64,000 bases of DNA, from assembly GCF_003605385.1 (NCBI RefSeq), contig NZ_QYTV02000006.1, positions 146,271-210,270 of the forward strand, written 5' to 3'. Below, in pieces: positions 1 through 9,218 of the stretch; the first letter of the stretch is position 1, and each line of letters starts with the position of its first letter. Source of the stretch: Siminovitchia acidinfaciens. Its GTDB lineage: Bacteria; Bacillota; Bacilli; Bacillales; Bacillaceae_C. Below the pieces are notes generated by a model. It was not told the DNA's origin and made no database searches. It was given only the letters and a program-made list of their open reading frames with translations. The position numbers and the translations under genes were made by a program.

Positions 1-149
1 CCGGATGAAACAAGAATCACTTCGTGATTCGCTTCTCTAAGAGCTGCCAACGCTTGGACATGGTCCGTAAACTTATCCTGATCGATCTCCCCTCTATCAT
101 TGGTCAGAGAACTACTGCCGATTTTAACAACGATCCTTTTTTTTCTCAT
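1..149 (-). CDS. proB: Glutamate 5-kinase, N-terminal part (cut by window edge)
   Basis: The first 49 residues are visible on the minus strand, from ATG at 149. They begin MRKKRIVVKIGSSSLTN, the nucleotide-binding start of glutamate 5-kinases, and run to a VLVSSG strand. The enzyme phosphorylates glutamate in the first step of proline synthesis in the cytoplasm. The rest lies outside the window. A proline-type T-box leader directly upstream fits this identity, because proB operons of Bacillus are often under tRNA-Pro control. Seen: motif and leader. Inferred: full-length function. Confidence 0.9.
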   Translation of the reverse strand, partial: MRKKRIVVKIGSSSLTNDRGEIDQDKFTDHVQALAALREANHEVILVSS

Positions 150-199
150 GGGTCTATCTCCTATTACGTTTATCATTCTTGAATTTATTCAGAAAATAA

Positions 200-446
200 A
201 ATAGCTCTCCCATCCTCATATATAAAGGACGAAAGAGCGCTGCTTCCGCGGTACCACCATTATTTGGGTGCAAAAGCACCCCACTTGACCTGATAACGCC
301 AGGAAACGCCCATGTTTTGCATGGGACTCGAGAGGCAGGTTCAACGGGTCTCCAGTGGCGGAATCTCTCAGCTTGTAAAATCCGCTCTCTTTTCACGGAA
401 AGGTCCATTTACTAGTCCTCTGTCTTCGTTCAACGATCATAGTTTG
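200..446 (-). promoter_or_regulatory. T-box leader (tRNA-Pro sensing) of proB
   Basis: On the minus strand the leader contains the conserved T-box core GGTGGTACCGCGG (near 246-260), a Stem I-like region and a terminator just before proB. In the expected specifier-loop context (GAA, triplet, purine) the triplet is CCT at 337-339, a proline codon. This predicts that uncharged tRNA-Pro stabilises the antiterminator and turns proB on under proline starvation. The T-box identity is seen directly; the specifier assignment rests on context. Confidence 0.93.
203..239 (-). terminator. Regulatory terminator of the proB T-box
   Basis: On the minus strand a long imperfect GC-rich stem (GCGCTCTTTCGTCCT against AGGATGGGAGAGC) is followed by a short T-rich tract. 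The 5' arm lies just after the T-box core, as expected for an alternative terminator/antiterminator pair. Confidence 0.85.
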
Positions 447-452
447 ATTATA

Positions 453-481
453 ATTATGAAGCTGATTAAAAACTTTGTCAA
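453..481 (-). promoter_or_regulatory. SigA-type promoter of the proB leader
   Basis: The minus strand carries TTGACA (476-481), a 17-base spacer and CATAAT (453-458). This would start the T-box transcript near 446. Confidence 0.7.
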
Positions 482-545
482 GGCTTGGAAAGGATTAGTC
501 AGACAACACGATAAGACAAAATATTTAAAATAGATAAAAATCAAT

Positions 546-574
546 TTGACGTGCCGGAATATTTTAAATATAAT
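546..574 (+). promoter_or_regulatory. SigA-type promoter of the sigma-54 activator gene
   Basis: TTGACG (546-551), a 17-base spacer and a perfect TATAAT (569-574) lie about 110 bases before the activator start. So the activator itself appears to be made by the vegetative polymerase. Confidence 0.7.
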
Positions 575-682
575 CGATAATAACTGACTTCTTATGCCAA
601 TGCCTAAATTGTCCTTTGGATGTTGTATGTAGAATCAACGTTTTGTCAATAATCAGGAGTCTATTGAAAGGGGACATCTACA

Positions 683-2617
683 TTGGTGAATACATATTTG
701 GCTGTTCATTCCGCTGACAACCTTCATATAAAAATGAGGGAACTGGAATCCGAGTGGGATTATTTTGTATCCGAAAGACAAAAGCCGAATCGAATACGCC
801 AAATGATTTATCAGTCCTGGAAACGGTGTGAAAAATATGATGTCGATCCGCTGCAAAAACAAACATCAGTAATCATAGATGATCAAAGTTTATGCGAAAC
901 TATCACAAATTCAAAAATCTATGATGCCGCCCTCCCCATCATTCATACATTACATGAGCAAATTAAGGGTACTGGCCATCTTATTACGTTGGCAGATGAC
1001 AAAGGCAGGATTATCCATTTAGAAGGAGAGACCAAAATTATAGCGCAAGCGGAAGAGATGAGCTTTATCCGCGGGTCAGACTGGAGTGAAAAAGCTGCCG
1101 GATCCAATGCGATCGGAACTTCTTTAGCGGTCGGCCATCCAATCCAGATTTTTTCATATGAGCACTATTGTGAAGGTGTACATCCTTGGAATTGCTCTGC
1201 AGCTCCAATAAAAGATCCTCTTTCGGGAAAGATTTTGGGTATTATTGATCTGACAGGCCCGAGTCAACTTGCTCAACCTCACTCACTTAGTATAGTTCAA
1301 AATATCTCAAAAATGATTCAACAAAACTTTAAGATTCATTCCTTTAGACATAGAGAGCATTTACAAAAGCACTATGAGGGCTTTACTAAAAGGTGGCATT
1401 CCGATTCCGTCATTTTACTTGACGAGATGTTAAACATCGTTCATGCCGATGCCAAGTGCCGATCCTTACTGCAAATTGATCACTGGAGGCAATTGGCTGC
1501 ACATTCAGAATTCCAGCATATTAGAAATTCACTGCTGACAAGTAATGAAAGTGAATGGGAACTGGACGTTCCTTCTCTACAAATCAAAGTATATGTTCAA
1601 ATTATTGTCCACGGATTGGAAAGGATAGGTTACCTCCTCCATTTGGAGAAAACTAACCAAATAAGGAATTTTACCTATTGGGGACGCATCATTGGAAATT
1701 CCCAGCCAATGAACCAACTGATTGCCAGAGCAAAAATAGCTGCTCCAACCAGCGTCCCGATCCTTCTTACAGGTGAGAGCGGTACAGGTAAAGAAGTGTT
1801 CGCAAGAGCGATCCATAAAGAGAGTTTTCGTAATCAATCACCTTTTATTGCTATTAACTGTGGAGCAATACCTAAAGAATTGATGGCAAGTGAACTTTTC
1901 GGATATGAAGCTGGTGCTTTTACAGGTGGAAATCCAAAAGGTAAAGCGGGGAAATTCGAAGAAGCACATGGCGGAACATTATTGTTGGATGAAATTGGTG
2001 AAATGCCGCTTGACTTGCAAGTCCATCTTTTACGTGTATTACAGGAAAAAGAAATAGTAAGGCTTGGTTCTGCCCATCCGAAGCCAATCGATGTTAGAAT
2101 CATAGCTGCAACTAATAGAAATTTGAAAGAACTTATTGAAAACGGGAAGTTTCGGGAGGATCTTTATTACAGACTTAACGTTGTGGAGTTCAAAATACCA
2201 TCACTTAGAGAGCGAAAAGAAGACATCCCGCTCCTAACCCGATATTATATTATCCATTTTTCAAAAAAACATGGCAGACCGGTACCAACTATCGGAAACG
2301 AAGTCCTTTCGCACCTCAACGATTACAATTGGCCAGGCAATATTAGGGAGCTGACTAATACGATTGAGTATGCTGTTCTTTTCTCGAGCAACAATCATAT
2401 TACCCTGGATTCCTTGCCTGACACTATACAAAATTTTCGCCCCATCAATCAGCAACTGATTGATGAAAACCCCTCACTTACCTTGCTGGAGGTACAGGAG
2501 AAGGAAAAAATTAAACAGTTAATCGAGGAAACGAGCGGAAACTTATCGGAAGTTGCCAGACGATGTCAGATAGCAAGAACAACGCTTTATCGTAAATTAG
2601 AAAAATACCAATTATAA
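683..2617 (+). CDS. Sigma-54-dependent transcriptional activator (AcoR/AcxR-like)
   Basis: A 644-residue enhancer-binding protein. It has a GAF-like sensor region (about residues 75-210), a possible PAS-like linker, an AAA+ domain (about 330-560) with Walker A GESGTGKE near 363 and DEIGEMP near 436, and a Fis-type helix-turn-helix at the end. The sigma-54 contact loop reads GAFTGG instead of the usual GAFTGA. Start is TTG at 683 (GTG at 686 also possible) behind AAAGGGG. It converges with the acetone carboxylase operon, whose promoter is a sigma-54 site, so it is probably the acetone- or secondary-alcohol-responsive activator, as AcxR is in proteobacteria. An acetoin-type role is the alternative; no acetoin dehydrogenase genes are present here. 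Confidence 0.88.
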   Translation: MVNTYLAVHSADNLHIKMRELESEWDYFVSERQKPNRIRQMIYQSWKRCEKYDVDPLQKQTSVIIDDQSLCETITNSKIYDAALPIIHTLHEQIKGTGHLITLADDKGRIIHLEGETKIIAQAEEMSFIRGSDWSEKAAGSNAIGTSLAVGHPIQIFSYEHYCEGVHPWNCSAAPIKDPLSGKILGIIDLTGPSQLAQPHSLSIVQNISKMIQQNFKIHSFRHREHLQKHYEGFTKRWHSDSVILLDEMLNIVHADAKCRSLLQIDHWRQLAAHSEFQHIRNSLLTSNESEWELDVPSLQIKVYVQIIVHGLERIGYLLHLEKTNQIRNFTYWGRIIGNSQPMNQLIARAKIAAPTSVPILLTGESGTGKEVFARAIHKESFRNQSPFIAINCGAIPKELMASELFGYEAGAFTGGNPKGKAGKFEEAHGGTLLLDEIGEMPLDLQVHLLRVLQEKEIVRLGSAHPKPIDVRIIAATNRNLKELIENGKFREDLYYRLNVVEFKIPSLRERKEDIPLLTRYYIIHFSKKHGRPVPTIGNEVLSHLNDYNWPGNIRELTNTIEYAVLFSSNNHITLDSLPDTIQNFRPINQQLIDENPSLTLLEVQEKEKIKQLIEETSGNLSEVARRCQIARTTLYRKLEKYQL

Positions 2618-2630
2618 ATACAATAAACAT

Positions 2631-2667
2631 AACGGTTTATCCTTATTTTAAGTAAAGATAAACCGTT
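2631..2667. terminator. Bidirectional terminator between activator and CoA transferase
   Basis: AACGGTTTATC pairs perfectly with GATAAACCGTT and a T run follows. It serves the activator on the plus strand and the acetone operon on the minus strand. Confidence 0.85.
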
Positions 2668-2679
2668 TTTTCGCCTATA

Positions 2680-3348
2680 TTAATTAATGTTTTGAAAGAC
2701 ACTTTTGTCTACAAGTAGTTCGGGCTCAGTTACACTCTTAATCTCTTCCACTGTGTAACCTTCCGAGACTTCAACCAATTTTAGACCCTTTTCAGTTACA
2801 TCTATTACTGCCCGTTCCGTAATAATTCGATTAACCACACCTTTACCTGTTAACGGCAATGTGCAGGATTTTAATATTTTAGGGTTTCCTTGCTTATCGG
2901 TATGTTCCATAATGACGATAATTTTCTTAGCACCATGTACCAAGTCCATCGCCCCGCCCATACCCTTGATCATCTTGCCGGGAATCATCCAATTGGCAAG
3001 ATCCCCGCTCTCAGATACTTCCATTGCTCCCAAAATTGCCACGTCGATATGGCCGCCGCGAATCATTCCAAAGGATTCGGCACTATCAAAAAAAGCCGCA
3101 CCCTTGATGGCAGTAATCGTTTCTTTTCCCGCATTGATTAAATCAGGATCCAATTCTTCTTTTGCCGGATAAGGGCCAATCCCTAGCAGCCCATTTTCCG
3201 ATTGTAAAACGACTTGTTTATCTCTTGGAATAAAGTTCGCGACAAGCGTCGGAATCCCTATCCCAAGATTCACATAGTCTCCGCTATTAATTTCTTTCTC
3301 TGCTCTTTTTGCAATCCATTCACGTATTTTAGCCTTGTCTTGTTTCAT
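2680..3348 (-). CDS. scoB: 3-oxoacid CoA-transferase subunit B
   Basis: A 222-residue class I CoA-transferase beta subunit. The catalytic glutamate is visible at residue 51 in the SENG motif, followed by the usual GIGPYP stretch. With the subunit encoded just upstream it should move CoA from succinyl-CoA to acetoacetate. ATG start behind GGAGG; 25 bases separate it from scoA. It is the last gene of the acetone operon and ends at the shared terminator. Substrate is inferred from the adjoining carboxylase genes, which make acetoacetate; an acetyl-CoA-dependent AtoDA type cannot be excluded. Confidence 0.88.
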   Translation of the reverse strand: MKQDKAKIREWIAKRAEKEINSGDYVNLGIGIPTLVANFIPRDKQVVLQSENGLLGIGPYPAKEELDPDLINAGKETITAIKGAAFFDSAESFGMIRGGHIDVAILGAMEVSESGDLANWMIPGKMIKGMGGAMDLVHGAKKIIVIMEHTDKQGNPKILKSCTLPLTGKGVVNRIITERAVIDVTEKGLKLVEVSEGYTVEEIKSVTEPELLVDKSVFQNIN

Positions 3349-3373
3349 GAAACTTTCCTCCTTTCCGTATAGA

Positions 3374-4063
3374 TCAATTCATAACAGTTAACCGTTCAAT
3401 CCGCTTCTCCTGCTGTCCCACTATCATCCTTTGAACATAAACTCCTGGTGTATGAACAGTGCCGGGATCCATCTGACCCGTCTCGACAATTTCACCCACC
3501 TCTGCGATGGTAACCTTACCTGCAGCGGCCATCATCGGATTAAAGTTCCTTGCTGTCTTGTTAAATATCAAATTACCCATAAGGTCTGCTTTATCTGCAT
3601 AAATGAGACTGAAATCAGCTGTCAGAGCCTCTTCCAGCAGATAGTCTTTACCGTGGAACGTTCGTACTTCCCGCCCTTCAGATATCAATGTACCTACGCC
3701 TGCTGGTGTATAAAAAGCTGGAATGCCTGCTCCACCTGCTCGAATTTTTTCAGCAAGCGATCCTTGCGGGGTGAGTTGCACTTCTATTTCTCCGGATAGC
3801 ATTTGTCGTTCGAACTCTTTGTTCTCGCCAACATAAGAGCCTATTATTTTCTTTATTTGCTTGTTTTGCAATAATAGTCCAAGTCCCCAATTGTCGACTC
3901 CGCAGTTATTTGAAATCACCGTTAAGTCCTTAACATTCTTTTCAGCCAAAGCAATTATTAAATTTTCAGGGATACCAACCAATCCAAATCCGCCTACCAT
4001 TAACACAGCACCATCGTGTATGTCTTTTACCGCTTCTTCAAATGAAGTCAAAACCTTTTTCAA
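3374..4063 (-). CDS. scoA: 3-oxoacid CoA-transferase subunit A
   Basis: A 229-residue class I CoA-transferase alpha subunit with the glycine-rich GGFGLVGIP loop near residues 23-32. It pairs with subunit B to form the heteromeric enzyme that activates acetoacetate to acetoacetyl-CoA. The start is TTG at 4063, placed 8 bases after AGGAGG. A perfect 8-bp hairpin lies in the 71-base gap after acxC, so transcript levels of the transferase genes may be lower than those of the carboxylase. Confidence 0.88.
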   Translation of the reverse strand: MKKVLTSFEEAVKDIHDGAVLMVGGFGLVGIPENLIIALAEKNVKDLTVISNNCGVDNWGLGLLLQNKQIKKIIGSYVGENKEFERQMLSGEIEVQLTPQGSLAEKIRAGGAGIPAFYTPAGVGTLISEGREVRTFHGKDYLLEEALTADFSLIYADKADLMGNLIFNKTARNFNPMMAAAGKVTIAEVGEIVETGQMDPGTVHTPGVYVQRMIVGQQEKRIERLTVMN

Positions 4064-4103
4064 ACGATTGGCCTCCTCTCGTTATGAATGATTTAACAAA
4101 AGA

Positions 4104-4123
4104 CGACGGTTAATAAACCGTCG
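4104..4123 (-). terminator. Hairpin between acxC and scoA (possible attenuator)
   Basis: CGACGGTT and AACCGTCG form a perfect 8-bp stem with a four-base loop. On the minus strand TCTTTTG follows, a weak U tract, so partial termination inside the operon is plausible. Confidence 0.55.
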
Positions 4124-4134
4124 CCAAATGCACA

Positions 4135-4635
4135 TCATGCTTTACCTGGTAATGGAACATTGATCCATTCATTATAAAAGGTATCGATATCCGGCTCAAA
4201 GTCCTTTAAGACAGGATACCAAGGAGTAACAGCTTCCACTTCCAATTGAGAGGCACATCCAGGACAATAATATTCCCTTAAAACTTGCCATTCCGGATCC
4301 GGTGACATCAATTTCGGATATACTTCATTCATCTTTTCTTCAGTATCTCGCACAAAAATATTTGCATACAATTTCCAATTGTCCTTGTAATCACAAAATT
4401 CATGTCCGCAGTCGCACTTAACAATTCGGTCCCCATTTTGCTTTTGAACGATAAACAGATGTTCCCCGATCGGCAGAAGGATTGGATCGTCCCAAGAAAC
4501 CCGATCCTGTAAAACGCTTAGATAAATATCGAAGCGTTCCCGATCTTTATGTGATGACATCATATTCTTTAATTGATAGAATTCCAGCGTCCCGTCAATG
4601 AGTTCCCCAATCATTTTCTTATCGTATTTTGCCAT
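4135..4635 (-). CDS. acxC: Acetone carboxylase gamma subunit
   Basis: A 166-residue small subunit of acetone carboxylase. It carries a cysteine-rich pattern (CDCGHEFC near the middle and CPGC further on) that suggests a zinc-ribbon-like metal site. The ATG follows the acxB stop by one base, so the two are translationally linked. In known acetone carboxylases the gamma subunit is part of an alpha2-beta2-gamma2 complex that turns acetone, bicarbonate and ATP into acetoacetate. Family and context agree well. Confidence 0.87.
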   Translation of the reverse strand: MAKYDKKMIGELIDGTLEFYQLKNMMSSHKDRERFDIYLSVLQDRVSWDDPILLPIGEHLFIVQKQNGDRIVKCDCGHEFCDYKDNWKLYANIFVRDTEEKMNEVYPKLMSPDPEWQVLREYYCPGCASQLEVEAVTPWYPVLKDFEPDIDTFYNEWINVPLPGKA

Positions 4636-4636
4636 A

Positions 4637-6922
4637 CTATTTCACTCCTGCCTTGAAACGGTTAATGTGCTTGCCGAGCTTAGGCATATTAAGATCGTCC
4701 TCATGGATCATCCACTCTTCCGACAAATTCCAAAATTCCTTGAAATCATTTGTAAATTTTTCACTTAAAGCGAAGCTTTCAGCATACATATTTCTCACTT
4801 GCAATGATGCTTTTTGATCGAGTATGTTTTCTTTTTCCTTTTTTATCCATTCCTTTGTTGGTATACTTCTTTGTAAACGCTCCTTGCGAATTTCCTTGCG
4901 TTTTTTCTCTGTTGCATCTAAATCAACAGCATATGTGCCGTTTTCTTCAGTGAAAACGCATCCGAAAACTTTTTCAGCATAACGCGGAAGAATATACTTT
5001 TGATTCAGATCCTCTTCTACATCCTTTGGCTTTCGCTCGAGAGGATCTCCAAATCCGGGGCCTCCTCTCAAGTAGTTCATGATTATGTCATAATCCCCAA
5101 ACTCTTCTTGTGTGGAACAGGTTTGTCGATCGCGGTGAATGACTTCTGCCTCCATACTTTCTTCATAAAGAGGGTTGTCCGGATCTGTATCACCACCAAG
5201 CGGTAACGGCAGCTTCTTTTCAATCCTCTCTTTTAAATCAGTGTTATATGCCGTAAATCGGTATCCGGATGAAGCTGGATATCCTCCCATCAACCCGCAG
5301 TCGGTGGCCATAACACCTGCGCCCGCAACGAACATTGTCCACTCCTTGGCTCCCCACCCCAAACGGAGCGACTGCCATCCATTACCGCCTCGATATTTTC
5401 CTGCGCCGCCTGAACCGGGCAAAATCTCCCTCCCGATATAAACAAGCGGTTCGAGCAGTTCCCAGATTTCCATATCACCCATGTCGCCTTCCGGATTCCA
5501 TAAGGCAGCCGAGTGACTGATGCCATCGTTAACGGCACTTGCCCCTACACCGCAAGCAGCGGTTTCAAAGCTATTCAAAGCTGAAAGACCGCCATACTGA
5601 TCAATACCGCCACCCATCAGCCAGTTTGAGGTGTGGGCATTTCCTGCATTCACTTCCTCAAGATAGCCTCGTCCGTAGTATGCGCGGCTCAGTCCGCGCC
5701 ACAACGGAGACCAGGCGGCTACAAGCGCATGCCAAGTGTTTGAGTGTGCTGATCGGATATCATCCGGATTCAACCATGAACCTAATGGGGTGCCGAATTT
5801 ACTGGCATAATAGGCCCCGTCATTTATGCGGTCATTGGGTACGAGAGTCTGGGAAAGCATCACCCATATCCCACTTGTCATAGATACAGGTGTTGCGTTA
5901 AACGGATGCCATCCCCAGCGGCTAGCTCCTTCAAAGTCAATTTCCAGCTTGGCATCTTTATGGACTGTAATCTCTGAAGGTGAATGCATGATCGTATTTA
6001 CCTGTGCGAATTTCGGCAGATCCAAACCTTCAAATTGCACATCACTAAACGAAACCTGACGGTACTTTCCAGGTATTAACATGGTTTTTACTTGATTCAC
6101 AAAACCACGCCGGCCATCTTCAATAATTTCACGGATAAATTGCTTATAGGTGTCAATTCCTTCTTCTTTAATGACGTCTAAAACAAGATCCCTTATCATA
6201 TGACAGCCCGCTACACGTGTTTTTTCATCCAATGTCCAATACTTCACTGCGCGGACAGATCGAGTACTTTCTAGCAGCCAGTCCTTTGATAAAACATCAT
6301 TTTGACCGATCTTCCGGCAAGTTACCTGATAACCATCATCATAACGTTGGACGGGTCCCATTGGCATACTTCCAGGAGCAGCGGCCCCTGTATCAATAAC
6401 GTGAGTAACCCCGCCTACCCAGCCGATAATTTCCCCTTCCCAAAAAACAGGCACTAGTGTGTGGACATCACAGGTATGCACATTTCCAACGTGGTTATCG
6501 TTATTACAGAAAATATCTTTATCAGCAATTCCTGGATTTTCTTCATAATCATTTTCAATCATAAATTTAATAGCCGCCCCCATTGTTCCTACATGGATAA
6601 TAATTCCTGTCGACGTAACAATGGAGTCAGCCTCTGGAGAGTATAAACTAAAGCACAATTCACCTTCCTGCTCTACAATTGGAGAAGCAGCCACTTTTTT
6701 CGCTGTCTCTCTGGCATGAACAACCCCGCCACGCAGTTTGGAATAGATCTTTTCGAATCTTATAGGATCTGATTCTTTGAGGGGCAAGGAAGTTAATCCT
6801 GCATAATGCCCGGTTTCCTTACTAATTGCTGTCATTTCATGCCGCATTTGTTTTAATGTCTTTCCATCCCAGCCAATCGGTTTTTGTTTATTCTGTAAAA
6901 CATCTTCTAGCGCTTTTGCCAA
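4637..6922 (-). CDS. acxB: Acetone carboxylase alpha subunit (hydantoinase B family)
   Basis: A 761-residue protein of the HyuB/oxoprolinase-B superfamily at the normal length for the acetone carboxylase alpha subunit. A HTCDVH motif (residues about 149-154) is a likely metal-binding site; the family is known to bind manganese in this subunit. It would carry out the carboxylation of the enol phosphate of acetone made with the beta subunit. Start is TTG at 6922, 8 bases after AGGAGG, and 24 bases after acxA. Related acetophenone carboxylases and hydantoinases are possible, but the separate gamma subunit and CoA transferase favour acetone. Confidence 0.88.
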   Translation of the reverse strand: MAKALEDVLQNKQKPIGWDGKTLKQMRHEMTAISKETGHYAGLTSLPLKESDPIRFEKIYSKLRGGVVHARETAKKVAASPIVEQEGELCFSLYSPEADSIVTSTGIIIHVGTMGAAIKFMIENDYEENPGIADKDIFCNNDNHVGNVHTCDVHTLVPVFWEGEIIGWVGGVTHVIDTGAAAPGSMPMGPVQRYDDGYQVTCRKIGQNDVLSKDWLLESTRSVRAVKYWTLDEKTRVAGCHMIRDLVLDVIKEEGIDTYKQFIREIIEDGRRGFVNQVKTMLIPGKYRQVSFSDVQFEGLDLPKFAQVNTIMHSPSEITVHKDAKLEIDFEGASRWGWHPFNATPVSMTSGIWVMLSQTLVPNDRINDGAYYASKFGTPLGSWLNPDDIRSAHSNTWHALVAAWSPLWRGLSRAYYGRGYLEEVNAGNAHTSNWLMGGGIDQYGGLSALNSFETAACGVGASAVNDGISHSAALWNPEGDMGDMEIWELLEPLVYIGREILPGSGGAGKYRGGNGWQSLRLGWGAKEWTMFVAGAGVMATDCGLMGGYPASSGYRFTAYNTDLKERIEKKLPLPLGGDTDPDNPLYEESMEAEVIHRDRQTCSTQEEFGDYDIIMNYLRGGPGFGDPLERKPKDVEEDLNQKYILPRYAEKVFGCVFTEENGTYAVDLDATEKKRKEIRKERLQRSIPTKEWIKKEKENILDQKASLQVRNMYAESFALSEKFTNDFKEFWNLSEEWMIHEDDLNMPKLGKHINRFKAGVK

Positions 6923-6946
6923 GTTAAATACCTCCTCGCGATTTTA

Positions 6947-9082
6947 TTATTTTAGTTCTTTAAGGTGGAAAATCCGATTCTCATCCAGATATGCTTCAAA
7001 ACCTGTTGGCACGACCAATGTTGTGGCTGTGGATTCAATAATAGAAAACTCCTTAATGCGATTCCCTGGCATAAGTTTTTCCATCTCATAGATGTCGGCG
7101 TACTCCCATCCATCTTTCCAGTAAACCTGGCGTGTCCCTAAGAAAGCCTCTTTAGGAGGGGTTTCCTCATACAAAGGTTCAGAGGGAATCTCAGGCTTTG
7201 GTACATCAACGACCCCACGAACGATCGCCCCTGTAATTGAATATCCCAATTCAGGAGACAAAGCAGATTTTGCATATACCCTTGTGTACATCTCTTCAAA
7301 TGTATCCACTAGGGTTTCAAAGTCCTGAACGTCTTTAAACTCCTTGATTGGCGCTTCGATTTCGAGGTCATTTAGCTGCCCTTGGTATTGCATCCGGTAC
7401 AGTAAACGGAAATTAACGTCTTCAGGAGAATAATCATTTTTCCTGAATTCCTCGGTCACCTTTTCCTTCAATTCATCCCATGAGTCTTGCAATTCCATTC
7501 CAGCCTTCTTGATGACAGCGCCTTCAGCTTTTTCATCTACATTTAGATCCAATGTTTTATCATAACGGTATTCAAAGTCAGCAGCACCGCAGCCAAACGC
7601 CGAAAAACCGGCAGCCCATGCAGGAATCAATATATCTTCAAAGCCCAACCCTTGTGTGTAGCCAGCTGTATGTAATGGACCTCCCCCGCCATAGGAGAAG
7701 CATACATATTGCGACGGCGAATACCCTTTCCCCAAAATCATTGATTCCAGATAATTACGGAGCTGTGATTCCAATAATTCTATTACTCCCAAAGCAGCAT
7801 CTTCTACCGTTAATCCAAGGGGATCAGCAATCTGCGTTTTCACTGCTTGATAGGCGCGTTCACGAGACAGTTTAATAGCTCCGCCGATAAAATTATCAGG
7901 ATTGATAAGACCAATAACGACATGGCAGTCTGAAACAGTGACTGTTTCTATTCCTCCCTCTGGATTACAAACACCAACGAGAGAACCGGCACTGTCTGGA
8001 CCAAGTGTCAAGTTTCCGTAGTTGGGATCAATACGTACATAGCTGCCTGTGCCTGCGCCTGTTGTATCCATTGAAACAAGCGGTAAGGACAATACGAGTC
8101 TGGCCATATCCGGACTGGAATTTATTGCTAAATCTCCATGTGTGATCAATCCAATATCAAAACTTGTCCCACCAATGTCTGAACAAGCGACGTTCTTCAG
8201 ACCTAAACTTTCTGCTAAATATTTTGCTCCCACCATGCCGCCAATCGGACCCGAAACACATGTTCTTGCCAATTCATTTGCCTTGATGCTGATAGTTCCT
8301 CCATGGCTGGCCATTATTCTCAAATTGAAATCAGTTCCATGTTCTTGCAACGATTTGTCGATTTTTTCTAATGTCTTCCTGGATGGCTCCGCAGCATAAG
8401 CTTCAACGATCGTTGTATTCGTTCTGTGTGACTCTTTACGAACCGGATAATAATCTACGGTGGCAAAAACCTGGATATCTTTCTTAGCTTTTTTAATTAA
8501 GTCGTTTGCAATATCCCTTATTTTCCTCTCATGCTCTGGATGTTTATATGAATGAAGTAAACTTATGACAATCGCCTCAACATCTTCATCTATCAGCTTT
8601 TGAATCGCGGGTTCTATTTCATGTTCATAAAGCGGGATGACGATGTTTCCAAACATGTCAACCCTTTCGGTTACACCAACAGTCCATTTTCTCGGTACCA
8701 AAGGAGGATCGAAATGATGTGTGTTAATATGAATACGGTCAGAATATGAATAGCCCAGATATGATTGAAGCCCCCGCCCCATCCGGTGGTTATCTTCCAT
8801 CCCTTTATTTACAACTAATCCAACCCGGCGGCCCACCCTGGAAACAAGCCGGTTGAGCATCGCGGTACCGGAATAAACCCCTGCTCGAAGGTTTGGAAAT
8901 TCCTCTTCAACTTCCGCATCCCATTGTCCTAATGCGTCTTTGGCGGAGTTGATGAGACCAATGTGCTCATCCATGGGAGTGGTTTGAGCCTTCCCAACAA
9001 CAAAATCCCCCTTTTCGTCAATAATGAACGTGTCAGTCATTGTGCCTCCGGCATCAATGGCAAGAATTTGTGACTTTGCCAA
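6947..9082 (-). CDS. acxA: Acetone carboxylase beta subunit (hydantoinase A family)
   Basis: A 711-residue HyuA/oxoprolinase-A family subunit. The N-terminal DAGGTMTD (residues 10-17) and a later DIGGTSFD are phosphate-binding motifs of the ASKHA ATPase fold; the subunit uses ATP to activate acetone and bicarbonate. The open frame extends upstream to a GTG at 9139, but that stretch overlaps the -24/-12 promoter. TTG at 9082 is preceded by AAGGGAGAG at a proper distance and gives the usual MAKSQILAIDAGG start, so 9082 is chosen. First gene of the operon acxA-acxB-acxC-scoA-scoB. Confidence 0.9.
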   Translation of the reverse strand: MAKSQILAIDAGGTMTDTFIIDEKGDFVVGKAQTTPMDEHIGLINSAKDALGQWDAEVEEEFPNLRAGVYSGTAMLNRLVSRVGRRVGLVVNKGMEDNHRMGRGLQSYLGYSYSDRIHINTHHFDPPLVPRKWTVGVTERVDMFGNIVIPLYEHEIEPAIQKLIDEDVEAIVISLLHSYKHPEHERKIRDIANDLIKKAKKDIQVFATVDYYPVRKESHRTNTTIVEAYAAEPSRKTLEKIDKSLQEHGTDFNLRIMASHGGTISIKANELARTCVSGPIGGMVGAKYLAESLGLKNVACSDIGGTSFDIGLITHGDLAINSSPDMARLVLSLPLVSMDTTGAGTGSYVRIDPNYGNLTLGPDSAGSLVGVCNPEGGIETVTVSDCHVVIGLINPDNFIGGAIKLSRERAYQAVKTQIADPLGLTVEDAALGVIELLESQLRNYLESMILGKGYSPSQYVCFSYGGGGPLHTAGYTQGLGFEDILIPAWAAGFSAFGCGAADFEYRYDKTLDLNVDEKAEGAVIKKAGMELQDSWDELKEKVTEEFRKNDYSPEDVNFRLLYRMQYQGQLNDLEIEAPIKEFKDVQDFETLVDTFEEMYTRVYAKSALSPELGYSITGAIVRGVVDVPKPEIPSEPLYEETPPKEAFLGTRQVYWKDGWEYADIYEMEKLMPGNRIKEFSIIESTATTLVVPTGFEAYLDENRIFHLKELK

Positions 9083-9122
9083 GTGTTTGTCTCTCCCTTC
9101 ACTTTCGATTAGTTTATAATAT

Positions 9123-9138
9123 TGCAAATTGCATGCCA
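9123..9138 (-). promoter_or_regulatory. Sigma-54 (-24/-12) promoter of the acetone carboxylase operon
   Basis: The minus strand reads TGGCATGCAATTTGCA, which matches the core TGGCAYG-N4-TTGCA with GG and GC at the right spacing. Transcription would begin near 9112, leaving a leader of about 30 bases before the TTG start of acxA. Confidence 0.85.
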
Positions 9139-9218
9139 CCTTAAAGTCGGCAATTTAATCATAGAATTCAAGGCGATTGAAAATAACGGACTGTCAAAAT
9201 GTTTGAAAACGATACAGT

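Noticed and set aside
2890-8399. Many plus-strand frames over the acetone operon
   Set aside because: They are antisense shadows of the well-supported minus-strand genes and lack ribosome sites or recognisable domains.
9083-9139. GTG start for acxA at 9139
   Set aside because: It overlaps the sigma-54 promoter, lacks a Shine-Dalgarno and adds residues not typical for the family.
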